From Tiliqua scincoides (taxonomy: Eukaryota; Chordata; Lepidosauria; Squamata; Scincidae), in the NCBI RefSeq assembly GCF_035046505.1, contig NC_089822.1, positions 126,724,807 through 126,788,806 on the forward strand: DNA of 64,000 nt, in the 5' to 3' direction. Shown one piece after another: positions 17,873 to 27,633 of this stretch (positions are counted from its first letter, which is position 1; each line of letters opens with the position of its first letter). The translations under genes and the position numbers were made by a program. The notes under the pieces were generated by a model. The model saw only the letters and a list, made by a program, of their open reading frames with translations, did not search any database and was not told the origin of the DNA.

Positions 17873-18001
17873 GGCTAGATGAACCAATTGTCTGATTCAA
17901 TTTAAGTCAGTTTTACTATAATTATCCAAAGACTAGATTTAGAAGGCACCAAACAGTCACCCAGCTAAAACCATCCCCAGCATACCATTCCCTCAAATCA
18001 A

Positions 18002-18333
18002 TTGATGCAGTCCAAGTCAATTAATCAAATGCAAAGCAGCTTATCTCTAGATGATGAAGTACATGCTACAGAGGAAGCTCATAATTTGTGCACCTTCAGT
18101 GTGTCTCTTTCACTGGCATTATCAACTGCTAGTCTCTTCATTTGCAAAAGGTGGCCAGTGGGAGTGTTGACAAGAATAATTCCTTCTTCCTTAGCAAGAA
18201 TAATGGTGGGCAGTGTGAATCAAAATTAGAAATTGAAAAGGGAAGTATAAATTCAGCTGATGGAGCAGAACTTTCTGGTATGCCTGCAAATTCTTCATTT
18301 GCGTCACATTCACTCCTTGAATATGGTAAATGA
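18002..18333 (+). pseudogene. Possible protein-coding relic, unidentified
   Basis: Two abutting open stretches read like one Ser-rich soluble protein with a frame change between them: 18002 onward (KSINQMQSSLSLDDEVHATE) and 18142-18333 (VDKNNSFFLSKNNGGQCESK). It has no introns, no known domain and no visible poly(A) tract. It could be a processed pseudogene fragment or chance open frames. I do not recognise the parent. Confidence 0.25.
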
Positions 18334-18457
18334 ATGTGATGCAGAAATGAATGACAAAATGGCTCTAAAAAAATAAGTATTCAAGCTCAATTCATGAGTA
18401 TTTAATGCCATGGTGGTTGACCACAGTTGCCTTGCAAATTGCCTTATTAATTTGGGC

Positions 18458-18545
18458 AGCAGTCCAATGCACTTTCCTGGAAGTCAACCCCATTTAATAG
18501 AGTAGCATTTACTTCTGAGCAAGCATGTATAAGATGCATATTGCC
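18458..18545. repeat. Short foldback repeat, copy
   Basis: CAGTCCAATGCACTTTCCTG, then AAGTCAACCCCATT and CATTTACTTCTGAGCAAGCAT. This is the same interrupted palindrome as at 20.25 kb. Confidence 0.6.
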
Positions 18546-19439
18546 AGTACTAGCTTTGTTTTTTCTTTTTTCCCTTTGAGGTACCTACCAGCAATGTATA
18601 ATAAGCTGAACAAGAACTGAGTTATTTTTAAGTGCAGAGGCTTTCAGTTACTTGCAATGAATATGCTCCTCAAATAAACACATCACGTGAAAAGGACAGG
18701 CTTACAGATCTATGCAGGCTGCATGAAAGTTGATTAAAACTAATCTTTAATTATTTTTAAAAAGCAAATATTTTTAACCTTTAAAACATGAAGGTTTACC
18801 TTTAAATTTTTAACCTTTAAAACATGAAGGCAACCTTTAAAACATGAAAAAAACATAAATGTTTAGAAAATTACAACCTTGTTGAACAAAATGACTGGTA
18901 TATATTATTTTATGGTGTGTGCATGTGTAAATATGTACATACCTTATATAACAACATTCGTAGTACACGATGAACAAAAAATGTAAAAGATAATAGTTTA
19001 TATACTGTATCTGGGAAGTGGTGGGGGAGTCACCCTCTTCTTTTCTCAAATATTCAATTTTAATTTTCTGTTGTACTTCAACACAAGAGAAGAAAGGCCT
19101 AATCTAGCCAAATTTCCTTTTTTTCATTCAAAAAGTCACTTCATTGTAAAAGGGACAGCAATGATAAAGGTTGAGATCACTATTACCTCTGATTTAACTT
19201 GAAAAACAACACCTCTTTTGACTACTTGGTAGTGTATCTGAGACCCAGGAACAGCCTAAGACCTCCTGAGGCAGCAGATCAGGTGCTGCCCCACCCTTAC
19301 CTGATGACATGCCAGCCTCTCCTCTTTCTGCTCTCCATGTTCTAGCTCAGCACTCTCTGACCCGCCACATTTTCTCCTGTTATCATAAATAACTCGCTTT
19401 CCTCCTCTCCCTTTTCCAATCCAGGGAATGGAAAGAGGA
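18546..19439. other. AT-rich intergenic stretch
   Basis: No gene or clear mobile element seen. TTTTTAACCTTTAAAACATG occurs twice close together near 18770-18830, a small local duplication. Confidence 0.55.
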
Positions 19440-19558
19440 GCAGTGGAGGCAGGTAGGCCCACAGAGATGGGTGCCAATCCAGTGGAGGCAGATAGACCCC
19501 ACAGAGATGGGTGCCAATCCAGTGGAGGCAGATAGACCCCACAGAGATGGGTGCCAAT
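19440..19558. repeat. 40-bp minisatellite, three units
   Basis: Three consecutive units of CAGTGGAGGCAGATAGACCC followed by CACAGAGATGGGTGCCAATC. The first is 39 bp and slightly different; the last two are nearly identical. Confidence 0.93.
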
Positions 19559-19570
19559 ATTCCCCTAGGG

Positions 19571-19905
19571 CAGTGGTTCCCAATGTATTTTCATTTGCGT
19601 ATCCTTTGGCAGCTCATTTCCATAAATTGTACTTGTATTAGCAAAATGTTTGTAATTAATATAGTTGCTGTTATTTTAAATTTATGTGTTTTCGACTACT
19701 AATCCATATCTGATAATACACACTGATGACCAGAAATGAGAAGTTGCTGGGGCTTTTGCAGCCCACTAGCTGCTTTCCTTCCTGCCCTGCTAGCCATTCT
19801 AATACAGACCTGCCTTTTCCCACCATTACTCAATTCTTTTCAAGTACCCCTAAAGGTCCTAGCAAGTACCCTTGGGGCTACATGTCCCCAGGTTGGGAAC
19901 CACCA
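19571..19905. mobile_element. hAT-type element with 8-bp target duplication
   Basis: It starts CAGTGGTTCCCAATG and ends GGTTGGGAACCACCA. Flanks are CCCTAGGG and CCCCAGGG (7 of 8). It is non-coding. Confidence 0.78.
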
Positions 19906-20247
19906 CCCCAGGGGATTTGCACTGCTCTGTGGACCCCGTCACTGGCATTTCCAGACACACAAGGATGACATCATATGTTATCACTGGGCTTCTGGGAACC
20001 TATAGCTCTGAACTTGGCTTGGTTGGGTTTTGAGCTGCACAGCTTAAAAGAAACAATGATGGGCGCCCCCACCAATTGCTGTCTGAGGCAACTGCTTCAG
20101 ACAGTTGGCCTCATGGGTGCACTGGACCTGCTAGCACCTTGCACTTAAGGAGAACAGATTTTCTGAGATTTAAGTGTTAAGATTTTCTTCTCATGTGCTG
20201 CCCTACTTAGGGGGCTGCCTGACCTGTTCTCCTCTATATACGTAGGT

Positions 20248-20333
20248 TACAATTCCATGCATATTTATTTGGGAGTAAGTTCAATTGAAGTCAGTGGGGC
20301 TTACTTCTGAGTAGGCATGCACAAGATTCTATT
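20248..20333. repeat. Short foldback repeat, best-preserved intergenic copy
   Basis: CAATTCCATGCATATTTATT and GGGAGTAAGTTCAATTGAAG, then CAGTGGGGCTTACTTCTGAG and TAGGCATGCACAAGATT. The two halves are imperfect inverted copies. Confidence 0.65.
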
Positions 20334-20985
20334 GTTTATTACCTTCACCCTGGCTTAAAGAAGGTTAGGAGATTAACTTGAAGTGTTCTGGGGGGGGGGG
20401 GATTTTCAAATAAATTACCCCTTAGCTCTTTGAAGCACCCCGTCATTCTCACAGTCATAGAAGAAGCTAGAGGGGTCCCCCCCCCAGAATCACTTAAGCA
20501 GACCAGGGGGAATGCAACCTTGACAAAATCTACCCTGAGCATGGATCTCTGGTAGGTAGCACTGGGCAGACCAGGAGTTTGAAATACAGTATTCCAGTAT
20601 GAGGAAGTATTCTTAAATAATAATCAAGTGGCCCCAGATTGTTTCTTTTCTCAAAGTGAGCTCTCATTCTTTAGATGAAAGTTGTCATGTCACAAATTAA
20701 GACGCTGCGTTCTTGTTCTAGGTGGGGCAAGTCAGTGGTCCAGGTGGGGTGGCACACCCGTGGACCCCGCTCTGGCTGCAGCTCTAAACTGCAGATGTAC
20801 TTAGGAAAACACTAAATGTGCAACGCTGTTTACTGCATTGATTTGATTAATGTTCTCAATGCCCTGTGAGCTGCATGCAGTTAAGACAGTTATTCTCATC
20901 TTGCACACAGGGACTGGCCAGAACACATTGCCAGGGCCAAATGCACCACTGCCTGCCCCCTTTGCTTCCTTGCTCGCTGGCTTTC
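20334..20985. other. Intergenic stretch upstream of the CpG block
   Basis: It contains a G run near 20391 and a C run near 20478. No gene or mobile element recognised. Confidence 0.55.
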
Positions 20986-20989
20986 CTGC

Positions 20990-21139
20990 ATGCAGCTGTG
21001 ACCCTGCACACGCCTGATCTCGTCTGATCTCGGAAGCTAAGCAGGGTCAGGCCTGGTTAGTACTTGGATGGGAGACCGCCCGGCAATACCGGGTGCTGTA
21101 GGCTTATACCACAGTCTTTCGAGACTGAAGGTTGCCAAC
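20990..21139 (+). mobile_element. 5S-rRNA-derived SINE
   Basis: The 5' part is 5S rRNA-like (GATCTCGTCTGATCTCGGAA, GCTAAGCAGGGTC, TTGGATGGGAGACCGCC, ACCGGGTGCTGTAGGCTT) and includes the internal Pol III promoter region. It lacks the first bases of a 5S gene. It then continues into a non-5S tail, ACAGTCTTTCGAGACTGAAG-GTTGCCAACC. The same tail ends the LINE at 55.97-56.0 kb. A minus copy is at 33.47 kb. It is not a functional 5S gene. Confidence 0.9.
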
Positions 21140-21179
21140 CTTTAGCTCCAACACACGGGAGACTGGAATTCTACTTGAT

Positions 21180-21394
21180 GAGCCGCCTGTGCCTGAGCCG
21201 CCTTCCCCGCCCCGCCCCCTCGGAAGCCCGGGGAGATGCGCGCAAAGCGCTAGTGACTCGAGCGCACCCGCTGCAGCGAAGGAGGCGGCCGGCCAGCTCC
21301 GCGGACAGCGCCCCAAGGGAAGGAGCCTGGGCGGGCGCTCCTGCCCGCCGAGTTGCATCTCCCCTCTGGAATCGGCAGGAGGATCCCTGAAGTG
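21180..21394 (+). promoter_or_regulatory. CpG-rich block: probable ITGB7 promoter and non-coding first exon
   Basis: This is the only clearly CpG-dense block seen between RARG and ITGB7. It has GC-box-like CCCCGCCCCGCCCCC near 21205-21220 and no TATA box. It ends at AAGTG|gtgagt (donor at 21395). The ITGB7 start codon at 33742 lies only 3 nt inside its exon, so a spliced upstream leader is required. This block fits by strand, position and donor. Assignment to ITGB7 is inference; there is no transcript evidence. Confidence 0.5.
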
Positions 21395-21756
21395 GTGAGT
21401 TGTCCCGCCACCTCTAGGGGGTTTGCTGGGCAGTGGAGACGCTCAGTTTGGAATCGGGCTCAGCTGGAGAAATGGGCAAGGTTGCCAACTGACCCCCAGA
21501 TGGGCAGGGTTGCCAACTGACCCCAAACGCCCCTTCTGCTGCGACTTCACTGTGCTGAATCCAGCCCGTGAAGTTTCCATCAGCCTGTGGAGGACCTGCT
21601 TGTTCCTGCCCATTCAGCTGCTGATAACTCTTAGAGGCTGCCTGAAAGTCCTAATAAAGAAGTTTCTGGAATGGGGGGGGGGTGTTCATGATGGGGAAAC
21701 TTCTATCTTTAAGAATGAAGAAAAAAGTGCACTCTCTTCAGCCACATTTTGAGCCC

Positions 21757-21837
21757 TTGACCCATTTTTGCCTGGCCCACAGGTGCACACATTTGGTCCC
21801 TGTTGCTTGTATGCAACGTTGGGCAGAAATGGCTTAA
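21757..21837. mobile_element. TTAA-flanked short MITE, copy 3
   Basis: TTGA (decayed TTAA) CCCATTTTTGCCTGGCCCAC ... GGTCCCTGTTGC ... GTTGGGCAGAAATGGC TTAA. The imperfect inverted ends are the same as in the other copies. Confidence 0.72.
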
Positions 21838-22212
21838 ATATTTGAGTAATTCCTATTTATATTGTGTCACACCCTGCAACAAAAAGTTCCTCTGGGGATC
21901 TTCTACTTGCCATTCATATTAAAGTTAATCTGTGAGGCAATTTCATTTTTAAAAATTTTTATTTTGCACTCCATGAGCTTAGTCTGTGTTGTTTCCATTT
22001 TGCAGGTGAGAAACTGAGGTCATGCTAAATGATAAATGATTTGTCAAGTGCATGGTGGAGAGGCGAGACTTGAGTCCAACTCTCTCCTCTGAACCACACT
22101 GCTTTTGGTGATTTGTGTCTGGCAGCTGCGAAGAAGGAAATTTCATGCTGGAGGTCATTAGGAAAGGGACTGAGAATAAGGCTGTGAATATTATAATGCC
22201 CCTACTATATCA
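21838..22212. other. Unassigned stretch in inferred ITGB7 intron 1
   Basis: No feature recognised. The sequence near 22000-22110 (ttttgcaggtgagaaactgaggt) resembles old interspersed-repeat sequence but could not be assigned. Confidence 0.5.
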
Positions 22213-22524
22213 CGGTGACCGGACATCCTCTTTTTGCAGGACATGTCCTCTTTTTTAGCCTCATGTTCTGGAAAAGAACTGAAATGTCCTCCTTTTCTCT
22301 GTGAGTGGGATCCTGCAGGCAGTACACAGCCTTCTTGAATTGAATAAATTATATGTAATGTAATAGTTTTAAATGTAATAATAGATAATATAATGTTTAA
22401 ATTAACCACATGAAATCAATATCAATCCATTTTTAGCTTTTATTTTTGTCATGTCCTACATTTTCCTTGGATTTCCTACATTTTGGGATGTCCTCTTTCG
22501 TAATTATGACATCTGGTCACCATG
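22213..22524. mobile_element. hAT-type element (GGTGACC termini) with 8-bp target duplication
   Basis: It starts CACGGTGACCGGACATCC and ends ATGACATCTGGTCACCATG. Flanks are TACTATAT and TACTGTAT (7 of 8). The interior is AT-rich and non-coding. Confidence 0.82.
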
Positions 22525-22572
22525 TACTGTATGCATTTATAAAGGTGCACCCACATTAGGAATACTGTGTAC

Positions 22573-22917
22573 CAGTGGTTCTTACACATTTAGCTCCAGG
22601 ACCCACTTTTTAGAATGAGAATCTCTTAGGACCCACTGGAAGTGATGTCATGACTGAAAGCGACATCATCAAGCAGGAAAATTCTTTCACGATCCTAGAC
22701 TGCAATCCTATCCACATTTACTAAGAAATAAGTCCCATTTACTATCATTGTTAAAAGAATATACATAGTAGCTTGTCTGTATCATTTCTCCAAATGCAGT
22801 CACATACCATGGTAGCATCAAGTCTGTTAAAAATAAAATATTGAAATGAATGGGGACCCACCTGAAATTGGCTTGTGACCCATCTAGTGGGTTCCAACCC
22901 ACAGTTTGAGGAACACT
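22573..22917 (+). mobile_element. hAT family A copy
   Basis: It starts CAGTGGTTCTTACAC and ends AGTTTGAGGAACACT. The full internal sequence of the family is present (AAGTGATGTCATGACTG, CATCATCAAGCAGGAAAA). No clear target duplication; its right edge abuts a CR1 fragment. Confidence 0.85.
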
Positions 22918-23360
22918 CACTTCTGGTCACCACACCACAAGAAGTGGCATGGGGTGCCACTTATGGGGTGGGAAAAGGTGCAAAAAGAGGCAACCAGGAT
23001 GTTAAGGGGAGTGGAACCTTCCTTGCAGGAAAGGCTACAACATTTTGAGCTTCATAGCTTGAAAGAAAGTAAAATTAAGGGAGGGCAGGACTGAATTATG
23101 CCAGGTGTGGGGAAGGAAGGGGAAGAGATGTTCTTCTTCCACAGTTACTAGTACTACCAAGGGGTACTTTACACAATGCATAATGAATCTGGAATTCATT
23201 GCCACAAGATGTGGTGATGGTCACTGTTTTGAATGGCTTTAAAAGGGGAATTGAGGGAGTACAGGTCTGTCAGGCTAGTAGTCATGATGGCTATGTACCT
23301 TCAGTATGCCTCTGAATACCAGTTGTAGGGAAGCAATGGTGGCAGAGAATTGGGTTCTTG
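22918..23360 (+). mobile_element. Old CR1/L3-type LINE 3' fragment
   Basis: It reads aggcaaccaggatgttaagg, then AATTCATTGCCACAAGATGTGGTGATGG and GGCTTTAAAAGG. These correspond to the NSLPQDVV and FKRGLD region of CR1-group ORF2. It ends with CATGATGGCTATGT ... TATGCCTCTGAATACCAGTT. It is a different and older subfamily than the 26.5-kb copy. Confidence 0.75.
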
Positions 23361-23949
23361 CATTTCCCATGTCTATGGTGTTGCCATATCTGTAATATCC
23401 ACATCTAGCAAACTGGGTTGCACAGAGTACTGCTGGTTCCGTTTGCTTGCTCACTGTTAACAGCATTGTTTCTTATGGCCATCAAGTTAGTTGTCTATTC
23501 GGGCCATTATCTGAAAAAGCTGTGTGCGTGCATGGTGAGAGCTGTGCACACACCTGGATGGGTGTGTGCCTTTTTTGGTCTCTTCAGCACTACAAATGGC
23601 TGCAGTAGAAACTTCTCCAAACTGCCATTGTATTTTAAGTTCTAAATTTAAACTGAAAAATAGGTTGCCTCTTCAGAATACTGTAGAAACTTTAAAGGGA
23701 CTCCTAGTTCTTCAGAATTTCTCCCTCTATTTGGGTCTCTAAAGGACCACTGGAAGTCTGCAGACTGTAGTTTAAGAATCACTGGAGTACATGATCTTGA
23801 CTACCACTATGAATTATCTGATATTAGAAATTGCACTATTTTGCTTGCTTCAAAACAAAGGAAAGGACACACTACTAGCCCTTGTGTCTGTAGAGCAGTT
23901 TTGGTCAGTGATTACCAAAGTTTTAAAAAATTAGGAACATGATCACCCT
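23361..23949. other. Unassigned stretch, inferred ITGB7 intron 1
   Basis: No gene seen. A possible hAT right end (CAGACTGTAGTTTAAGAATC-ACTGG) lies near 23760-23788. Confidence 0.45.
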
Positions 23950-24195
23950 TGCTAATTGGGTAAGAGGCATTTTTTCAAGTGGGTGCTCCTCTTTTATTTA
24001 GCAGGGGGAGATTAACTGGCCCTCCTCACCCCAGCAGTGTCTTTTCTAGTGGCTGTCTGCTGGTGTTTTGCATCTTTTAGATTAGATTGTGAGCCCTTTT
24101 GGGACAGGGAGCCATTAGTCATTTGATTTTTCTCTGTAAACTGCTTTGTGAACTTTTGTTGAAAAGCGGTATATAAATACTGTTATTAATGATGA
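23950..24195 (+). mobile_element. L2-type tail repeat (same family as 40.04 kb)
   Basis: It starts GCTAATTGGGTAAGAGGCAT, passes through GATTGTGAGCCCTTTTGGGA-CAGGGAGCCATT and ends AAAAGCGGTATATAAATACTG before a short AT-rich tail. The order and termini are the same as the 40.04-kb copy. Whether it is an L2 LINE 3' end or a SINE with such a tail is unresolved. Confidence 0.75.
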
Positions 24196-26060
24196 TGGTG
24201 ATGATGATGATCAATAGGGCTTCATGTTTGGGGAGCATGGCTTTTCTATGCACGACTCCATATCTCTTCTGACTGCTTTTGTGTTTATCCTTCTGTGCAA
24301 ACTCTATGCATGTATTTTATAAAGTTGCAATGCACCCTTTAAGAACAATTTTTTTCCAGGATGGTTAACAGTACAATAAAAGAAAAATTATATTCCCTTT
24401 TACTTGACCAAATTTTGCAAAAACATTTTGCTATTTAACCAAAATAAGGATGTGACACATTTTGGTTCAGTATACCAGTTGTCCATAATTTATTCTAAAA
24501 CACTGAACCAAATTCTGGTGTCAAAACTGTGAGATTCTTTGAAATGTACAGTGAGGGAGGGAGAGAGAAAGGGTGTGTGTGTGAGCGTATGTCCACAAGC
24601 AACCAAGCAAGCACCCAAATTTGACACTATTTTTGCATCTGAGGCTATATATACCATAGTATGTATATACTATGGTATAGTATATATATAGTATATATAT
24701 ACTAAGTATAGTAAACCAAGTATAGTAAATACAGTTTTATTTTGTTGTTTGCAGATTGTAGGCAAGTGGATGAAATATTAGAATCAAATTGGAAACATTA
24801 TTAATAAAAACACTGCCATGCTATCTTTTGGTTTTAAAAACTTTCAAGGTGTCGAAGAATAATTTAAAATAATTCAAAAATACATTCTACAAGCCAGCAT
24901 TAAAGAGCGCAGTAAGTAAAACCAACAGCTAAAAGCAGCAGGTTAAAGGCATCAACACTTAAATAAGAGCTGAGAAAATTTAAAAAGTCTACTCTTTACC
25001 CAGTACTAAATAACCATGAGTAGGTGCCAGGTGAATCTCCCTGAGAAGGAACGTTTCATAAATGGAGGTACTGCAGCTAAAAAGACACTCTTTCAGTCCC
25101 CACCCACGTAGTCTCTGATGGCAGAGAACCCAAACATGGACCTCTCACAAGGACCTTAATAACACAGGCCTGCGAAATTGAGGGTAAGAAAAATTTTTAA
25201 AAAAAATTTATGGTGGTTTCATATGAATTCGGGATGCTGATTCCACAAATTCCCAAGGAGGCTGCTTGAACCATTCACTATGCTGTATCTCCAAAACTAG
25301 ACATGATAGGGCAAAACGGAGGCCATTTTTTGTATCAGAACCCCAAATATACCCAGGAATAGATCTAAGTCAGCAAAATGCGTGTTGGTCTGTGTAATCA
25401 GATAGATCTGTGCATGAGGATGTTAAATATGTACAGTAAAGCAAACTGATTTGAACAGCTAGCACGCCCAACGTATTTAGGTCACAGAACTTTTTTTTCT
25501 GCTAACAAATCTGTGAGTTCAGAAATCTAGAGGAAGGTACTGTCCCTTATCTAAGATTGCATGAATAGCAAGAATACTTTTTATTCTTATTTTTACTTTT
25601 TATTTTTACATACACCCCAGACAACATTCTCATACCCAGTATTTAGTCATTCAGGATGGCTTCCACTCCTCTTATTTCCATATTCACAGTCATGGACTGG
25701 AATAAAAAATTACCAATAAGCATGAATTAGAAAGTTAGGGTGCAACCCGTTTTACCTTCCTAGTTGTGAGTACTGTACTTATAAGTACAGGGGGGAGGTG
25801 GTAGATGTTGTTTTGAGTGAAATTCTGGCTTGATCTTGTTACCAACATTTGAGTCAAAATAAGATGTTCAGCAAAGAGAGAGAAATCTCTGACCTCTCAA
25901 AAAGGAAACTTCGTTACCTTTCACATGGCATCACTGCTTGCCTTGTCAGACTGCAACTGAACACGCTCTTCTGCCTATGGCCTGCCGTGGCCTCTTTCTG
26001 TGCAGGTTCATTCTACGGTCATCCTGAAAACCAATTCATGGCAATCAGCATGTTGACAAC
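24196..26060. other. AT-rich stretch, inferred ITGB7 intron 1
   Basis: No gene recognised. An AT-rich palindrome lies at about 24650-24700 (taccatagtat ... atactatggta). Confidence 0.5.
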
Positions 26061-26129
26061 ATAAGAACATGAAGGATCCTGCTGTTTCAAATCAAAGGCC
26101 TATTAAATCCAGCCTCCTTCTCATTAGAG

Positions 26130-26358
26130 CAGCAATTTTCAATCTTTTTCATCTCATGGCACACTGACAAGGTACTAAAATTGTCAAGGCACACCATCCG
26201 TTTTATTGATAATTGACAGGGCACACCATGCTGTCAGTGGGAGGCTCACATCTCCCAATGACCCTACTAATAAATGACCCTCCCCCAAACTCCCTCAGCA
26301 CACCCGCAGACCATTTACGGCATACTAATATGCCATGGCACACTGGTTAAAATAATAG
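26130..26358 (+). mobile_element. hAT-type element, family B
   Basis: It starts CAGCAATTTTCAATCTTTTTC, followed by CATGGCACACTGACAAGGTA and AAATTGTCAAGGCACACCAT. The decayed right end is at about GGTTAAAATAATAG. The same family is at 27.42, 44.52 and 53.26 kb. Confidence 0.72.
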
Positions 26359-26366
26359 CCCTAGAC

Positions 26367-27217
26367 CAGCGTTCGCCAAACTCACAACCACTGCGTACTG
26401 AAAATGCGGTCCCCGTTCAGACTGCATCTTACCATTCTGCCTGGTTGCCATGTGCATTTTTCCTAGATTTGGGGTCAGGGATGCTCTGGGCAGTTGCATC
26501 TGTTGCCCGGCATCTCAGAAGGCTGCACAACAGGACTTATGAGGAAAGGCTACGGCGTTTGGGCCTCTTCAGCCTAGAAAAGAGACGCCTGAGGGGGGAC
26601 ATGATTGAGACATACAAAATTATGCAGGGGATGGACAGAGTGGATAGGGAGATGCTCTTTACACTCTCACATAATACCAGAACCAGGGGACATCCACTAA
26701 AATTGAGTGTTGGGCGGGTTAGGACAGACAAAAGAAAATATTTCTTTACTCAGCGTGTGGTCAGTCTGTGGAACTCCTTGCCACAGGATGTGGTGATGGC
26801 GTCTAGCCTAGACGCCTTTAAAAGGGGATTGGACAAGTTTCTGGAGGAACAATCCATTATGGGGTACAAGCCATGATGTGTATGCGCAACCTGCTGATTT
26901 TAGAAAGAATGCCAGATGCAAGGGAGGGCACCAGGATGAGGTCTCTTGTTATCTGGTGTGCTCCCTGGGGCATTTGGTGGGCCGCTGTGAGATACAGGAA
27001 GCTGGACTAGATGGGCCTATGGCCTGATCTAGTGGGGCTGTTCTTATGTTCTTATGGACATCTGGGCAGACGCGACTACCCAGAGTGTCCCTGTCCCCTG
27101 ATCTTGGTGGAATACATGTGTCAACCTAGTGGAATGGTAAGGTCTGCCCACCAGTTTGATGGGTTTGTCCAAACCCCAGATCCAGCTCCTGGACCGGGGT
27201 TTGGACAGTCCTGCTGT
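26367..27217. mobile_element. hAT-type element split by a CR1 insertion
   Basis: The left part starts CAGCGTTCGCCAAACTCACA. After the CR1 copy (26533-27056), the right part ends GGGGTTTGGACAGTCCTGC. The imperfect inverted termini make the two parts plausibly one element, but they were matched by eye only. Confidence 0.5.
26533..27056 (+). mobile_element. Young-looking CR1 LINE 3' end with intact ORF2 carboxyl terminus
   Basis: A 5'-truncated CR1. One open frame encodes the ORF2 C-terminus: LRRLGLFSLEKRRLRGDMIE, TYKIMQGMDRVDREMLFTLS, FFTQRVVSLWNSLPQDVVMA, DAFKRGLDKFLEEQSIMGYKP, then a stop. A 3' UTR of about 180 bp ends in the octamers TTCTTATG TTCTTATG. There is no endonuclease or reverse transcriptase core, so it is dead on arrival. 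The frame upstream of it (from 26274) is chance read-through of other repeats. Confidence 0.9.
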
Positions 27218-27418
27218 AGGGGGCATGAAAGTTTCCATGTTAAGTACATTGCACACCATGGAGTCCATCAACAGCGTTTGGCCACAATGGCTACATGGCC
27301 ACTCCCTTTTCAGAGGCAGTATGCCATGGACACCACTGCAGGCAGGCACATCAAGAAGGCTGTTGCTTTGGTAACTGGTTATCAGCTCCCTGGAAGTATC
27401 TGGTTGGACATTCTGGTA

Positions 27419-27633
27419 CAGCGATTTTTTCAACCACTGTGTAGTGGCACATTGGTATGCCGTGAATGGTCTGCAGGTTTGCTGTGGGAGTTGGGGTGAG
27501 GGTCTTAGTAGAACCTGCGGGGGATGTGAGCCTCCCACCGGCAGCATGGTGTGTCTTGTCAGTTGTAAATAATTGATGGTATGCCCTGATCATTTTAGCG
27601 CATTGTCAGTGTGCCATAAAATGAAAAACGCTG
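27419..27633 (-). mobile_element. hAT family B copy
   Basis: It begins CAGCGATTTTTTCAACCACTG and ends ATGAAAAACGCTG. The family motif GACAATGCGCTAAAATGATC-AGGGCATACCATC reads on the minus strand. Confidence 0.72.

Noticed and set aside
20990-21105. 5S rRNA gene
   Set aside because: It lacks the 5' end of 5S rRNA and has a fused LINE-type tail instead of a T-run terminator; a SINE explains it.
26274-26876. 200-codon open frame as a host gene
   Set aside because: Its C-terminal half is the CR1 ORF2 end. The N-terminal half is chance read-through of hAT sequence.
27011-27547. Overlapping open frames of more than 160 codons on both strands
   Set aside because: They lie across the CR1 end, hAT ends and unassigned DNA, with no domain or natural composition.
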